Assembly (NCBI RefSeq): GCF_900113665.1
Contig: NZ_FOQD01000023.1
Coordinates: forward strand, 24,473-88,472
Source of the DNA: Planctomicrobium piriforme
GTDB taxonomy: Bacteria > Planctomycetota > Planctomycetia > Planctomycetales > Planctomycetaceae
Reading direction: 5' to 3'
DNA: 64,000 bases
This document shows positions 34,448-41,812 of this stretch, in pieces. The notes under the pieces are model-generated. The model was not told the DNA's origin. It worked only from the letters and a program-made list of their open reading frames with translations, and searched no databases. Each line of letters opens with the position of its first letter. The stretch's first letter is position 1. The position numbers were made by a program, and so were the translations under genes.

Positions 34448-34555
34448 TTACATCTTCTTCTTGGTTGCCTTCTTCGGAGCTGCCTTTTTCTTGGCGGCCT
34501 TCTTCGGTGCAGCAGCCTTCTTGACAGCCTTCTTGGTCGCTTTTTTCTTGGCCAT
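34448..34555 (-). CDS. 35-residue Lys/Ala/Pro-rich histone H1-like peptide
   Basis: Starts MAKKKATKKAVKKAAAPKKA and goes on with AKKKAAPKKATKKKM before TAA. Of 35 residues, 17 are Lys; the rest are mostly Ala, with two Pro, two Thr and a Val. The composition and AxKK/PKKA repeats match the C-terminal tail of histone H1 and chlamydial Hc1/Hc2. An ideal AGGAGGAG sits six bases before the ATG and an intrinsic terminator follows, so it is very probably expressed. It may bind DNA non-specifically and help compact the nucleoid. It is shorter than any annotated Hc1-like protein I know of. Confidence 0.85.
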   Translation of the reverse strand: MAKKKATKKAVKKAAAPKKAAKKKAAPKKATKKKM

Positions 34556-34824
34556 GGAAACTCCTCCTTCAAGAGTCACCTATTTGCGGAGGCCCTTCCC
34601 ATGCTACCGGGCATATTGGTCAGACGCTTCCGCTCCTGCCGAACACCAATCCACCAACCGTGGTGAATGGCTTGCCGGAGTTCCAATCCTTTGGATCGCG
34701 ATTCATTTTGATTCGATCCATCGAGTTGTTACGCCAGCAATGACTTGCGGCAAATAGTACGAAAACGACCAGTAGATGCAACCCAAATTTCTGTCGAATC
34801 GATGACATGCGAGAAGTTTTTCGA

Positions 34825-35175
34825 TCAATTCGAGACACTCCATTCTGCCGTTTTGATTTCGGCGATGAGCATCTCACACAGCATCAGCAGCGCTGCAGCA
34901 TCGTTGTTGCTCTCAGCGCTCAGCAGCACGAGCGTGATCTCGCGCTGCCGCTCTGCAACACATGACCAGCATTGCAGAGCGGTCAATGAAACTTGCCTGT
35001 AGATGACAGGCGCGAGTTCTTCGAGATCCCACAACGTCGAAACGCACAACAGCGTTTCACCGCAGAATTCCTGCAGTGAAACGCTGTTCGCATGCATGAC
35101 GAGAAGGGCTCTCGACTGACTGGCTCCGCAGGCCCTGCGAAAGTGTGAACAGACTCCTTCCTCTTTCATTCGCAT
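34825..35175 (-). CDS. Possible small protein, doubtful
   Basis: 116 codons, MRMKEEGVCSHFRRACG..., with an internal Met27 (MHANSVSLQEF) as an alternative start. The second half has helical periodicity (VIYRQVSLTALQCWSC, AAALLMLCEMLIAEI) but no family, weak ribosome-binding sites, and a perfect palindrome inside its coding part. It could be a real accessory gene of foreign origin or a chance frame. Confidence 0.3.
   Translation of the reverse strand: MRMKEEGVCSHFRRACGASQSRALLVMHANSVSLQEFCGETLLCVSTLWDLEELAPVIYRQVSLTALQCWSCVAERQREITLVLLSAESNNDAAALLMLCEMLIAEIKTAEWSVSN
35048..35088. repeat. 41-bp palindrome
   Basis: Perfect 13-bp arms (AACAGCGTTTCAC and GTGAAACGCTGTT) around a 15-bp centre that is itself nearly palindromic (GCAGAATTCCTGC). 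It may be an operator or a hairpin; no T-run follows. Confidence 0.7.
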
Positions 35176-35204
35176 TGGTCACATGTCATCTCAACAGCGC
35201 GCGA

Positions 35205-36107
35205 TCAGCGAGTGAGGATCCAGATGTTGCGGTAGCGCACGGGGTCGTTGTGGTCTTGCAGAAAGAGCGGTCCGAGATCGCTCGTCTCGGTGCGCAAAAC
35301 CCCTCCCGGAGTTTGTTGAGGAAGTTCGAGATCTTGATGGATCACGACTCCATTGTGCTTCACAGTCGCCCGCGCGTTCGCAATTTTCTTTCCCGCGTCA
35401 TCAAACTTCGCGGCCGTGAAGTCGATGTCGTACGTCTGCCAACTGAGCGGCGGGAAGGCCATGTTCATTGCCGGAGCAGAGGCCTTGTAGATGCCGCCAC
35501 ACTCATTGTCGGCAGTTTTCAGTCCAAACGAATCGAGCATCTGTACTTCGTATCGGCCCTGCAGGTAGCAGCCGCTGTTGCCGCGCTTCTGCCCGCGCGC
35601 TTCGGGCATGTACGGCAACAGAAATTCGAGATGCAGCGTGAAGTCTCCGAACGTGTCGAGACTGGTTGCTCCCTGTTGCAGCAAACCGGTGTCAGTCATC
35701 TTCGTGCCCGGCTTCCAGTGCTTGTCAAACGTCGACTGCGTGCCGTCGAACAGCACCACTGCATCGGACGGCGGCTGCAGGCCGAGCGTGGGGCTTTTGC
35801 GATCCGTCTTTTTCAGACCTTCCAGGCCTGATCCGATCTCTTCCCAGACGCCTTCCACCGCGGTCGGCGCGGCGCCGGTCCAGCCGTCCCCCGGCAGGCC
35901 GCCTGGAAAACTGACGGCCCGAAACTTGTGTTCTCCCAGCGCAACGACCTGAATTCCTTTGCCGTTGCCGACGTATTCCCCTTGTCGGGCAAAATCCGGA
36001 TCGCGCCCGGCTTCTTCGACGGTGATGAAGACTGGCCCCTGAGCGGAGCAGGCTTGAACGGTCATCAGGCACCAGGCGGCGGTCCAGATTAAGGTGAGTC
36101 GCTTCAT
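35205..36107 (-). CDS. DUF1080 family secreted protein (3-keto-disaccharide hydrolase-like)
   Basis: 300 residues from the ATG at 36107 (GAGGACC ahead). Signal peptide 1-22 (LIWTAAWCLMTVQACSAQ). The DUF1080 concanavalin-like domain occupies the C-terminal two thirds: LFDGTQSTFDKHW, LHLEFLLPYMP, NSGCYLQGRYEVQMLDSFG, ECGGIY, WQTYDIDFTAAKFD, VKHNGVVIHQDLELP and IWILTR. Proteins of this family are abundant in planctomycetes and some hydrolyse 3-keto-disaccharides in the periplasm. The N-terminal ~100 residues are a separate small domain (DFARQGEYVGNG). Confidence 0.9.
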   Translation of the reverse strand: MKRLTLIWTAAWCLMTVQACSAQGPVFITVEEAGRDPDFARQGEYVGNGKGIQVVALGEHKFRAVSFPGGLPGDGWTGAAPTAVEGVWEEIGSGLEGLKKTDRKSPTLGLQPPSDAVVLFDGTQSTFDKHWKPGTKMTDTGLLQQGATSLDTFGDFTLHLEFLLPYMPEARGQKRGNSGCYLQGRYEVQMLDSFGLKTADNECGGIYKASAPAMNMAFPPLSWQTYDIDFTAAKFDDAGKKIANARATVKHNGVVIHQDLELPQQTPGGVLRTETSDLGPLFLQDHNDPVRYRNIWILTR

Positions 36108-36445
36108 CGTTGTGGTCCTCTGGCTGTTGGTCGAGGCATGTGGCGAAACAGATTCGATCACAGCGTCGATCGTAGTCCGGTTTGTTCCCGCCGCAAACCA
36201 GACGAGGGGCGACGGAAACGGCTGAAACCGTCAAGGCGAGTTCCACCCACGCGGCGGTCCATGCGTCATTTTTTTGAAACGTCGGCAGAGCTTGCCGATT
36301 GCGCAGTTTGCGGGGTGCAGTTTGGGCAGGCAGTGGTGGTTGAATTCGCTGCAGTCGCAGTCGCTGCCGGTTGCGAGCGCGAGGGAATCCCCCGTCGCGC
36401 GAGTCGCGTTGACAGTGCTTGTGAACCGGCCATACAACCGGATGC
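36108..36445. other. Gene-free divergent spacer
   Basis: 338 bp between the divergent DUF1080 and amidase genes. No supported gene, repeat or hairpin. Confidence 0.4.
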
Positions 36446-37228
36446 ATGCGAGGTGTGCATTCTGTGCTGACGCGAATTTCCATCTGGAGCCTGTTGGGCT
36501 GCCTGCTGGCTGCTGGCGTCGGTTGCGGACAGGGTGACATGACGCCAACGAAGATCCAGACGCCGTCGATTCATGTGGCTCAAGAAGTTGCTTCGAAGCC
36601 GCCGCAATCGCCTGTCAGTGCATTCGCGCAGTGGCAGCCGGAAGCGCCGCTGGAGCCATGGAAATTTTTGATCCTGCATCACTCGGCGACCACCGAGGGA
36701 AGCGTCGAACGGATCGACGCGGAACATCGTCAACGAGTCGATGCCCAGGGCCGTCCCTGGCGAGGAATTGGTTATCACTTTGTGATCGGCAACGGTCACG
36801 GAATGGCGGATGGAGAAATCCAGCCGACGTTTCGCTGGATCGATCAGCTCGAAGGAGCGCATGCCGGTCAACTGGAATTCAATCGTTACGGCATCGGCAT
36901 CTGCCTGATCGGCAATTTCGATGAGGCGGGACCGAGTTCGGCCCAGATGCGGGCTGTGCGCGGTCTCGTGAAGACGCTGCAGCAGGAATTCAAACTGACG
37001 GACGAACACGTCCTGCGACATGGCGACCTGAAAGCGACCGCCTGTCCCGGGAAACTGTTTTCAATGGATTTGGTCGTGGGCGATACACCGGAACAGGAAG
37101 TTTCGGATCGTCACGGCCAGGTGAGCCGGGTCTCGCCGGTCTCACCATCACGCACGGAGGAATCACACGATGTTGCAACGGTACTACGATCTCAACGCGC
37201 CGCTCGGGGAAGCTCTGCCCAGTGGTGA
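36446..37228 (+). CDS. Exported PGRP/N-acetylmuramoyl-L-alanine amidase (Amidase_2)
   Basis: 260 residues. The N-terminal hydrophobic segment (ISIWSLLGCLLAAGVGC) has two lipobox-like Cys, so a lipoprotein is likely. The amidase domain runs from about 72 to 205 with zinc ligands His78 (ILHHSAT), His192 (HVLRHGDL) and Cys200 (ATACPGK), plus GIGYHFVIGNG and YGIGICLIGNFD, all typical of type-2 amidases and peptidoglycan-recognition proteins. It cleaves the bond between muramic acid and the stem peptide. The last ~55 residues are low complexity and overlap the next gene by 59 bases. Confidence 0.9.
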   Translation: MRGVHSVLTRISIWSLLGCLLAAGVGCGQGDMTPTKIQTPSIHVAQEVASKPPQSPVSAFAQWQPEAPLEPWKFLILHHSATTEGSVERIDAEHRQRVDAQGRPWRGIGYHFVIGNGHGMADGEIQPTFRWIDQLEGAHAGQLEFNRYGIGICLIGNFDEAGPSSAQMRAVRGLVKTLQQEFKLTDEHVLRHGDLKATACPGKLFSMDLVVGDTPEQEVSDRHGQVSRVSPVSPSRTEESHDVATVLRSQRAARGSSAQW

Positions 37229-37901
37229 CGGCTGCGAGACTCGCGGGCCTGGCGACGGCCTGAAGCTCGATCATCCCTGGCTCACCGGCCTGCCGGTGTT
37301 TGTGCCGGAGACGTACAGCCCGACCTATCAATACCCGCTCGTGTGCGTGCTGCACGATCACGACCGCTCCGAGCGCGATTTGTGGCGCTGGTTCCCCGCA
37401 ATCAGCGACCAGAACTATCTGGGGCTGGGTATCCGCGGCCCGTTCCCGGCGCGATCGGGCCTGCCCGGCCAGTATCGCTGGCGCGGCCAGCGTCCCGACG
37501 CCAGTTGGGGCGCGATCTCGGCGGCGATCACCGATCTTACCCGTGAATACAGCGTGCATCCCGACCGCATTCTGCTGCTGGGTTCCGGCAACGGCGGCGT
37601 GATTGCCCTGCAGCAATACCTGCTGAGCCAGTTGGGTCAGGTGGATGCCGACTATCAGTTCGCCGGCGTCATCTGCGATCAACTGCCGGCCTGGTGGCCG
37701 CGACTGCTTCCTCCCGTTCCCAATGAAATCGAAGGCCGCGTGCTGCTGCTCGACGGGTATGGCGAAGGGGAATCTTTCGCCGCCATCGACGCCCTCCGCG
37801 AAGCCGGCTGCAACCTGACCCTCCGCGAGAAATCAGACACTGCGCCGGAGAAACTCGTGAACCGCTGGATCATGTCGGCCATTTCGACGGCGATTTTCTA
37901 G
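37170..37901 (+). CDS. Alpha/beta-hydrolase-fold protein without catalytic Ser
   Basis: 243 residues, with GGAGGAA eight bases ahead of the ATG although it lies inside the upstream amidase gene. The fold follows carboxylesterase/phospholipase-like proteins: YPLVCVLHDHDRSERDLWRW, GLGIRGPFPA, ITDLTREYSVHPDRILLLG, then GSGNGGVIALQ where esterases have GxSxGG. The nucleophile position is Gly (GSGNGG), and no C-terminal catalytic His is apparent. It is therefore likely a non-enzymatic or reassigned relative. The 59-base overlap with the amidase gene indicates coupled translation. Confidence 0.8.
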   Translation: MLQRYYDLNAPLGEALPSGDGCETRGPGDGLKLDHPWLTGLPVFVPETYSPTYQYPLVCVLHDHDRSERDLWRWFPAISDQNYLGLGIRGPFPARSGLPGQYRWRGQRPDASWGAISAAITDLTREYSVHPDRILLLGSGNGGVIALQQYLLSQLGQVDADYQFAGVICDQLPAWWPRLLPPVPNEIEGRVLLLDGYGEGESFAAIDALREAGCNLTLREKSDTAPEKLVNRWIMSAISTAIF

Positions 37902-37957
37902 AGCAGTTTGCTCTACCGGGTGCCCGCGTCGTACGCGGTCTCACCAATTGAACTGCT
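37902..37957. other. Nested hairpin after the hydrolase gene
   Basis: An outer 7-bp stem (AGCAGTT 37902-37908 with AACTGCT 37951-37957) encloses an inner 6-bp stem (CCGCGT/ACGCGG 37924-37929 and 37933-37938). It begins directly after the stop codon. It has tRNA-like bits but lacks a T-arm, so it is not a tRNA; it may protect or end the transcript. Confidence 0.4.
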
Positions 37958-38053
37958 GAATGCCGCGGGGCAAGAACGTGCAATTCATTTCGCAAGTTGT
38001 CCTAGTGGGATACTCGACGCTGCTGGTGAAATCTGAGGAACCGTAATCTGACG

Positions 38054-38081
38054 AACCGTGGGCTAAGGCCCAGCGGCTGAT
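38054..38081. repeat. 28-bp dispersed repeat, copy 2
   Basis: Exact reverse complement of 21167-21194. It lies just past the purN stop codon in the spacer between the convergent hydrolase and purN genes. Confidence 0.85.
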
Positions 38082-38093
38082 TGGTCTTTTGTT

Positions 38094-38741
38094 TCAGGGC
38101 AGATCGTTCAGCACTGTCACGCGACCATTGGTGACCTTCAGTCGCCTTTCGGCAAAAAGCCGAATCGCTTCCGGGTAGGCCTGGCATTCCGCTTCGAAGA
38201 CGCGAGCGGCGAGACTGTCGGCGTCGTCGTTGTCGAGAACCGGAACCGTCCGCTGCAGAATGATTGGTCCCTCGTCGTAGTTGTTGTCACAGAAATGCAC
38301 AGTGCAGCCTGAGACTTTGCAGCCGCGGGCGATGACCGCCTCGTGAACGTGGTGCCCGTACATCCCCTGTCCGCAAAAAGCGGGGATGAGAGCGGGGTGA
38401 ATGTTCATCACCCGATTCTCGAAATCGTCGGGGATGAGAATCCGGGCGAGAAATCCGCCGAGGACCACGAGGTCAACCTGCCGTTCGCGAAAGCGTTCGA
38501 AGAGGGCAGCGCTATACGTTTCCAGACTTGGAAACGATTTTCGCAGGAACAACTCCGGCTCCAGCCCGAGTTCCTGCGCGCGGTCAATGCCTCGGCAAGT
38601 GCGGTTCGCGACGACCGAGACAACCGTGGCATGAAGCTGGCCATCGAGGATCTGCTGTTGCAGATTGACGAGCGTGGTCCCGCCGCCTGAGATCAGGACG
38701 GCCAGTCGCAAGGGAACGGGTGGGGAACTGCTGTTCGTCAT
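38094..38741 (-). CDS. purN: Phosphoribosylglycinamide formyltransferase
   Basis: 215 residues. LAVLISGGGTTLVNL is the phosphate-binding loop, and the catalytic triad Asn113, His115 and Asp156 is seen in VMNIHPALIPAF and NYDEGPII. It transfers a formyl group from 10-formyltetrahydrofolate to GAR in purine synthesis. FCGQGMYGHHVHEAVIARG matches PurN well. The last part (AYPEAIRLFAERRLKV) is the usual C-terminus. It stands alone, away from other pur genes. Confidence 0.95.
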   Translation of the reverse strand: MTNSSSPPVPLRLAVLISGGGTTLVNLQQQILDGQLHATVVSVVANRTCRGIDRAQELGLEPELFLRKSFPSLETYSAALFERFRERQVDLVVLGGFLARILIPDDFENRVMNIHPALIPAFCGQGMYGHHVHEAVIARGCKVSGCTVHFCDNNYDEGPIILQRTVPVLDNDDADSLAARVFEAECQAYPEAIRLFAERRLKVTNGRVTVLNDLP

Positions 38742-38765
38742 GCCAGTTTCAATGACAGTAGTACC

Positions 38766-38877
38766 AAGTTTTCAGTCATCAGTTTTCAGTTCAGACCAAT
38801 TCGATGAGAAACAACACAATGTGAGCATTTCGGGTTTTTCAAACTGACAACAGAATACTGACAACTCAGAACGACTG
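38766..38877. repeat. Dispersed palindromic repeat (CAGTTTTCAGTT family), copy C
   Basis: Begins AAGTTTTCAGTCATCAGTTTT and ends CTGACAACTCAGAACGACTG, with a core of GAAACAACACAATGTGAGC and TTTTTCAAACTGACAAC. It aligns end to end with copies A (reverse) and B. It fills nearly all of the spacer between the purN and NTF2-like genes. Confidence 0.9.
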
Positions 38878-38883
38878 TCATGC

Positions 38884-39456
38884 CTATCGCGGATAGAGTT
38901 GTCGCACGCGGTCTCGATGAACTTCCAGATATCCTTGCTGTTCTTTTGTGATTGGATCGAGGGCGATGATTTCGATCATTTTCCAGCCATCCTTTTCTGG
39001 CTGCCATTTCGCTTCCCACATGGTGGCGACGCGGCTGGAACCCCCGGCAAAATTGACTGTGGCGTTCACGCGAAAACGGGATCGTGCCCGAGTGTTCTGA
39101 GCGAGCATTTCGACTTGCACATCGGTGACTCGCATGTCGTCCTGCACCTGGACCAGGTTGTAGCCTTCGGCGGCGAGCAGATGTACATCCCAGGCGGAAT
39201 TGGAGATGTAAGAACGGGTTCTCTCGAGGTCGCGGTCGTGAAACGCCTGGGTAATGCCGTAGACGTTCTCGGCCACGATCTCGGCAGGAGTCGTGACGGC
39301 GCGGTCGAGGGCAATGGCGCCGCCGCCGAGCAGCAACGCGCCCAGGGCAGCCAGCAGCAGCCAGATGCGGCGCTGCTGTGACCAGGCAATCGAGAGTGCG
39401 ACGGCGGCGATCAGACAAACAACGACCGCCGGCCACGGATTTTCGCTAGGCCACAT
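38884..39456 (-). CDS. Two-TM protein with NTF2/SnoaL-like periplasmic domain
   Basis: 190 residues from the ATG at 39456; the frame to 39489 would add 11. Two short TM helices (about 7-24, WPAVVVCLIAAVALSIAW, and 30-52, IWLLLAALGALLLGGGAIAL) are followed by a compact domain of about 130 residues: ITQAFHDRDLERTRSYIS (helix), then beta strands VRVTDVQVEM, SRFRVNATVNF, ATMWEAKWQPEKDGWKMIEI. This is the NTF2-like pattern of cone-shaped binding domains. Ligand unknown. A small conserved gene (39509-39718) lies directly upstream. Confidence 0.75.
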   Translation of the reverse strand: MWPSENPWPAVVVCLIAAVALSIAWSQQRRIWLLLAALGALLLGGGAIALDRAVTTPAEIVAENVYGITQAFHDRDLERTRSYISNSAWDVHLLAAEGYNLVQVQDDMRVTDVQVEMLAQNTRARSRFRVNATVNFAGGSSRVATMWEAKWQPEKDGWKMIEIIALDPITKEQQGYLEVHRDRVRQLYPR

Positions 39457-39508
39457 CGCGCGCACCCTGCTGCAAGCCGGCGAAAACAAGCTTCGCGGCC
39501 CACAGTTC

Positions 39509-39718
39509 CTACTTGGTGATCAGTTCTTTGACGAGCGACCGGCCGGCCTTGTAGGCATGGCGAATGGCGAACAACCGCGTTTCGATTTGCTGCTCGGTGT
39601 AATACCGGCCCGATTCGCTGGGAGGCAAACCGGCCAGCGACAGCGTCAGCGGCAGCAAGTCCATAAATTCGCGGTAACGGCGCTGCGTATCGTTGGCAGC
39701 CTGGGTCGGTTCGGTCAC
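39509..39718 (-). CDS. Small conserved-looking protein, GTG start
   Basis: 69 residues, starting at a GTG preceded eight bases by GAGGAG; the frame to 39829 is not credible upstream. Sequence VTEPTQAANDTQRRYREFMDLL, then LPPSESGRYYTEQQIETRL and AIRHAYKAGRSLVKELITK. It is helical and soluble, with a conserved-looking YYTEQQIE. It overlaps nothing and precedes the NTF2-like gene by 52 bases, so the two are probably co-transcribed. I recognise no family. Confidence 0.65.
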   Translation of the reverse strand: MTEPTQAANDTQRRYREFMDLLPLTLSLAGLPPSESGRYYTEQQIETRLFAIRHAYKAGRSLVKELITK

Positions 39719-40204
39719 GTTGATGCTCCTCGCGAAAGCGGGGACGGCAGCGCCACCACGGTGTGCCTGCCAGGAATACGAAAATGAGCCCCGGGATGTT
39801 GGCAGCATATTCTTTTCGAGAAGCCGCATCCACCGCGAAGCGATTTGGGGCGAGTGGACAGATGACGGACCTCACCGGGCAAAGCAAATTCGAAGTCCGA
39901 AGCACCAAATTCGAAACAAACTCAAAATCCCAATGACCAAAAGGCTCCAGCTCCCGAGAATGGTCACCGCACAGAGGTTGGAATCTGTTTCGGATTTCGC
40001 GCTACGGAGATGCACCTGAGAACCCCGCAATCAAGATGTCCCCGTCCCCTCGTACTGAAACGCACACAGGGAGAGAGTTTCAACCGCCGCATTCAGTCGC
40101 TCTAGAGCGCATCTCATGAACGTGTAGCGTCCTGGCGGCGTTAAAATTCAGCCTTTCATGCAGGATTGGCGTCCATACTCCGCCACATTTCCCCGGGATC
40201 GGGG
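39719..40204. other. Gene-free spacer with one repeat
   Basis: 486 bp between the convergent-to-divergent neighbours. It contains the AT-rich repeat listed below; the remaining ~260 bp show no gene, and only a few short hairpins. Confidence 0.5.
39886..39942. repeat. AT-rich dispersed repeat (AAATTCGAAGTCCGAAGCACC family), copy 3
   Basis: Contains AAATTCGAAGTCCGAAGCACC and CTCAAAATCCCAATGACCAAAA, matching the right-arm complement of the 11583-11715 element and the 30129-30168 copy. Confidence 0.8.
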
Positions 40205-41197
40205 CTAGCAACTGCGATCGATCGACATCGTCGGCAGCAGCATCAACAGTTCCCGGGCGGGCGAGGCTGGGAGGATCTCCAATGCCTGTCGCGCTTCGCT
40301 GGCACAACGCCGGGCCGTCGCCAAAGAATCTTCCACTGCTCCAAGTTCCCTGGCTTGTCGCAAAACCTCGCGACAGGCGGACTCGGACGAGTCTTCGAGC
40401 TGCAGCAAAAGTTGTTCGCGCTGCTCGGCAGGGCACAGTTGCAGCAGCCGAATGATGGGCAGCGTCAGCTTCTGCTGCTCAAGATCGGTGCCCAGCGTTT
40501 TTCCGATCGACGATTCCAGTCCCGTCAGATCGAGGACATCATCCGCGATCTGGAATGCCAGACCCAGGTTGCGGCCGTACCGTTCCATCGCCTCGACGAC
40601 CGCATCGCTGCCGCCGGCATAGCGGGCCCCAATTTCGCACGAAACCGCACAGAGTTCGGCCGTCTTGCCGTCAATGATCGAAAAGTACTCTTCTTCGGTC
40701 AGCGATAGATTCCCGCGATTACGGGTCTGCATGAGTTCCCCTTCGCAGACACGGTTGGTTGCACGACCGATCAGACGGCAGGCGTCCGCGCTGCCGGTGC
40801 TGGCGGCGAGGTGAAAGGCATGCGTGAAGAGAAAGTCTCCATACAGCACGCTGGTCTGGTTGTTCCAGCGGACATTCACAGTCGCGACGTGCCGGCGGAC
40901 GGCGGCTTCGTCGAGGACGTCATCGTGAACCAGAGTTGCGGTATGGATCATCTCGACGACGGCGGCGAGGATCAGGTGTTCGCGCTCGATGTCGCCGACC
41001 GCCTTGGCGACCAGCAGGCACAGCAGGGGCCGCAATCGCTTCCCGCGAAAGCGCCGGGTGTGTTCGAGAATATCGCAAATGTACGGATTGCTGGAGGCGA
41101 GTTCGTCATCGAACTGGCGTTCGACGTCGAGCAGAGCATCTCCCAGGATCGCCTGTGTGCGTTCCAGAAGTTCCGTGACGTTGCGTAATTGGGCCAT
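40205..41197 (-). CDS. All-trans polyprenyl diphosphate synthase
   Basis: 330 residues. The two Asp-rich motifs are VHDDVLDEA (Asp92, Asp93, Asp96) and FQIADDVLDLTG (Asp219, Asp220), with RGKRLRPLL and GKTAELCAVSCEIGA in the right places. It elongates isoprenoid chains for quinone side chains (octaprenyl- or heptaprenyl-type). With mqnA elsewhere in the window, a menaquinone side-chain role is natural. moaC ends 24 bp upstream on the same strand, so they are likely one transcript. Confidence 0.94.
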   Translation of the reverse strand: MAQLRNVTELLERTQAILGDALLDVERQFDDELASSNPYICDILEHTRRFRGKRLRPLLCLLVAKAVGDIEREHLILAAVVEMIHTATLVHDDVLDEAAVRRHVATVNVRWNNQTSVLYGDFLFTHAFHLAASTGSADACRLIGRATNRVCEGELMQTRNRGNLSLTEEEYFSIIDGKTAELCAVSCEIGARYAGGSDAVVEAMERYGRNLGLAFQIADDVLDLTGLESSIGKTLGTDLEQQKLTLPIIRLLQLCPAEQREQLLLQLEDSSESACREVLRQARELGAVEDSLATARRCASEARQALEILPASPARELLMLLPTMSIDRSC

Positions 41198-41221
41198 AGC
41201 CGTCCTCAGTTCCTGCGCAGC

Positions 41222-41728
41222 TCAGCGATGAGTCGAAACCGCACCTTGTGAGCTCTCTTCACGGAGAAAATGGCCACTTTTCCCTCCGCTCTTTTCCAAT
41301 AGTTGAATGTGGGCGACTTCCATCGTCCGGTCGACGGATTTGCACATATCGTAAATTGTCAGTGCCGCCACCGACACGGCCGTGAGCGCTTCCATCTCCA
41401 CGCCGGTCCGCGACTGCACTTTCACACAGGCTTCAATCAGCACCTGATTGTCGCCCTCGAACTCAAAACGAACGTCCACGCTGTCGAGTCCCAGGGTGTG
41501 GCACAAGGGAATCAACTCGTCGGTCCGTTTCGCCGCCATGATGCCCGCCAGTCGGGCCACGGCCAGTACATCTCCTTTGGAAATCTGTCCTTGCCGGATT
41601 CGCGTCAGCGTTTCCGGTTGCATGACGACGCAGGCGCCGGCCCGAGCCAGTCTGCTCGTCACTTCTTTTGAGCCGACATCCACCATCCGCGGCGCTCCGG
41701 TTGCGTCGAAATGGGTGAGGTCGGTCAT
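41222..41728 (-). CDS. moaC: Cyclic pyranopterin monophosphate synthase accessory protein
   Basis: 168 residues with the MoaC sequence: MVDVGSKEVTSRLARAGACVVM, KGDVLAVARLAGIMAAKRTDELIPLCH, VDVRFEF, SRTGVEMEALTAVSVAALTIYDMCKSVD and LLEKSGGKSGHF. MoaC works with MoaA to make cyclic pyranopterin monophosphate, the first step of molybdenum cofactor synthesis. No other moa gene is in the window. The stop lies 24 bases from the polyprenyl synthase start. Confidence 0.96.
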   Translation of the reverse strand: MTDLTHFDATGAPRMVDVGSKEVTSRLARAGACVVMQPETLTRIRQGQISKGDVLAVARLAGIMAAKRTDELIPLCHTLGLDSVDVRFEFEGDNQVLIEACVKVQSRTGVEMEALTAVSVAALTIYDMCKSVDRTMEVAHIQLLEKSGGKSGHFLREESSQGAVSTHR

Positions 41729-41812
41729 GTTCTTAATGTACAGGCAGCAATGGTTTCTTGTCGCCGTTGGAACGATCCGGCAAACCCGTCAATACCCTGA
41801 GTTCAGAAACCG

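Larger units (their letters stand above)
34556..35204. other. Low-GC interval with one doubtful frame
   Basis: 649 bp between the H1-like gene and the DUF1080 gene, clearly less GC-rich than its surroundings. It contains one possible gene (34825-35175, listed separately) and a palindrome at 35048-35088; I see nothing else. Confidence 0.5.

Noticed and set aside
37902..37957. tRNA gene
   Set aside because: It has D-arm-like bases and an acceptor-like stem, but no T-arm, no anticodon arm of correct size, and no CCA.
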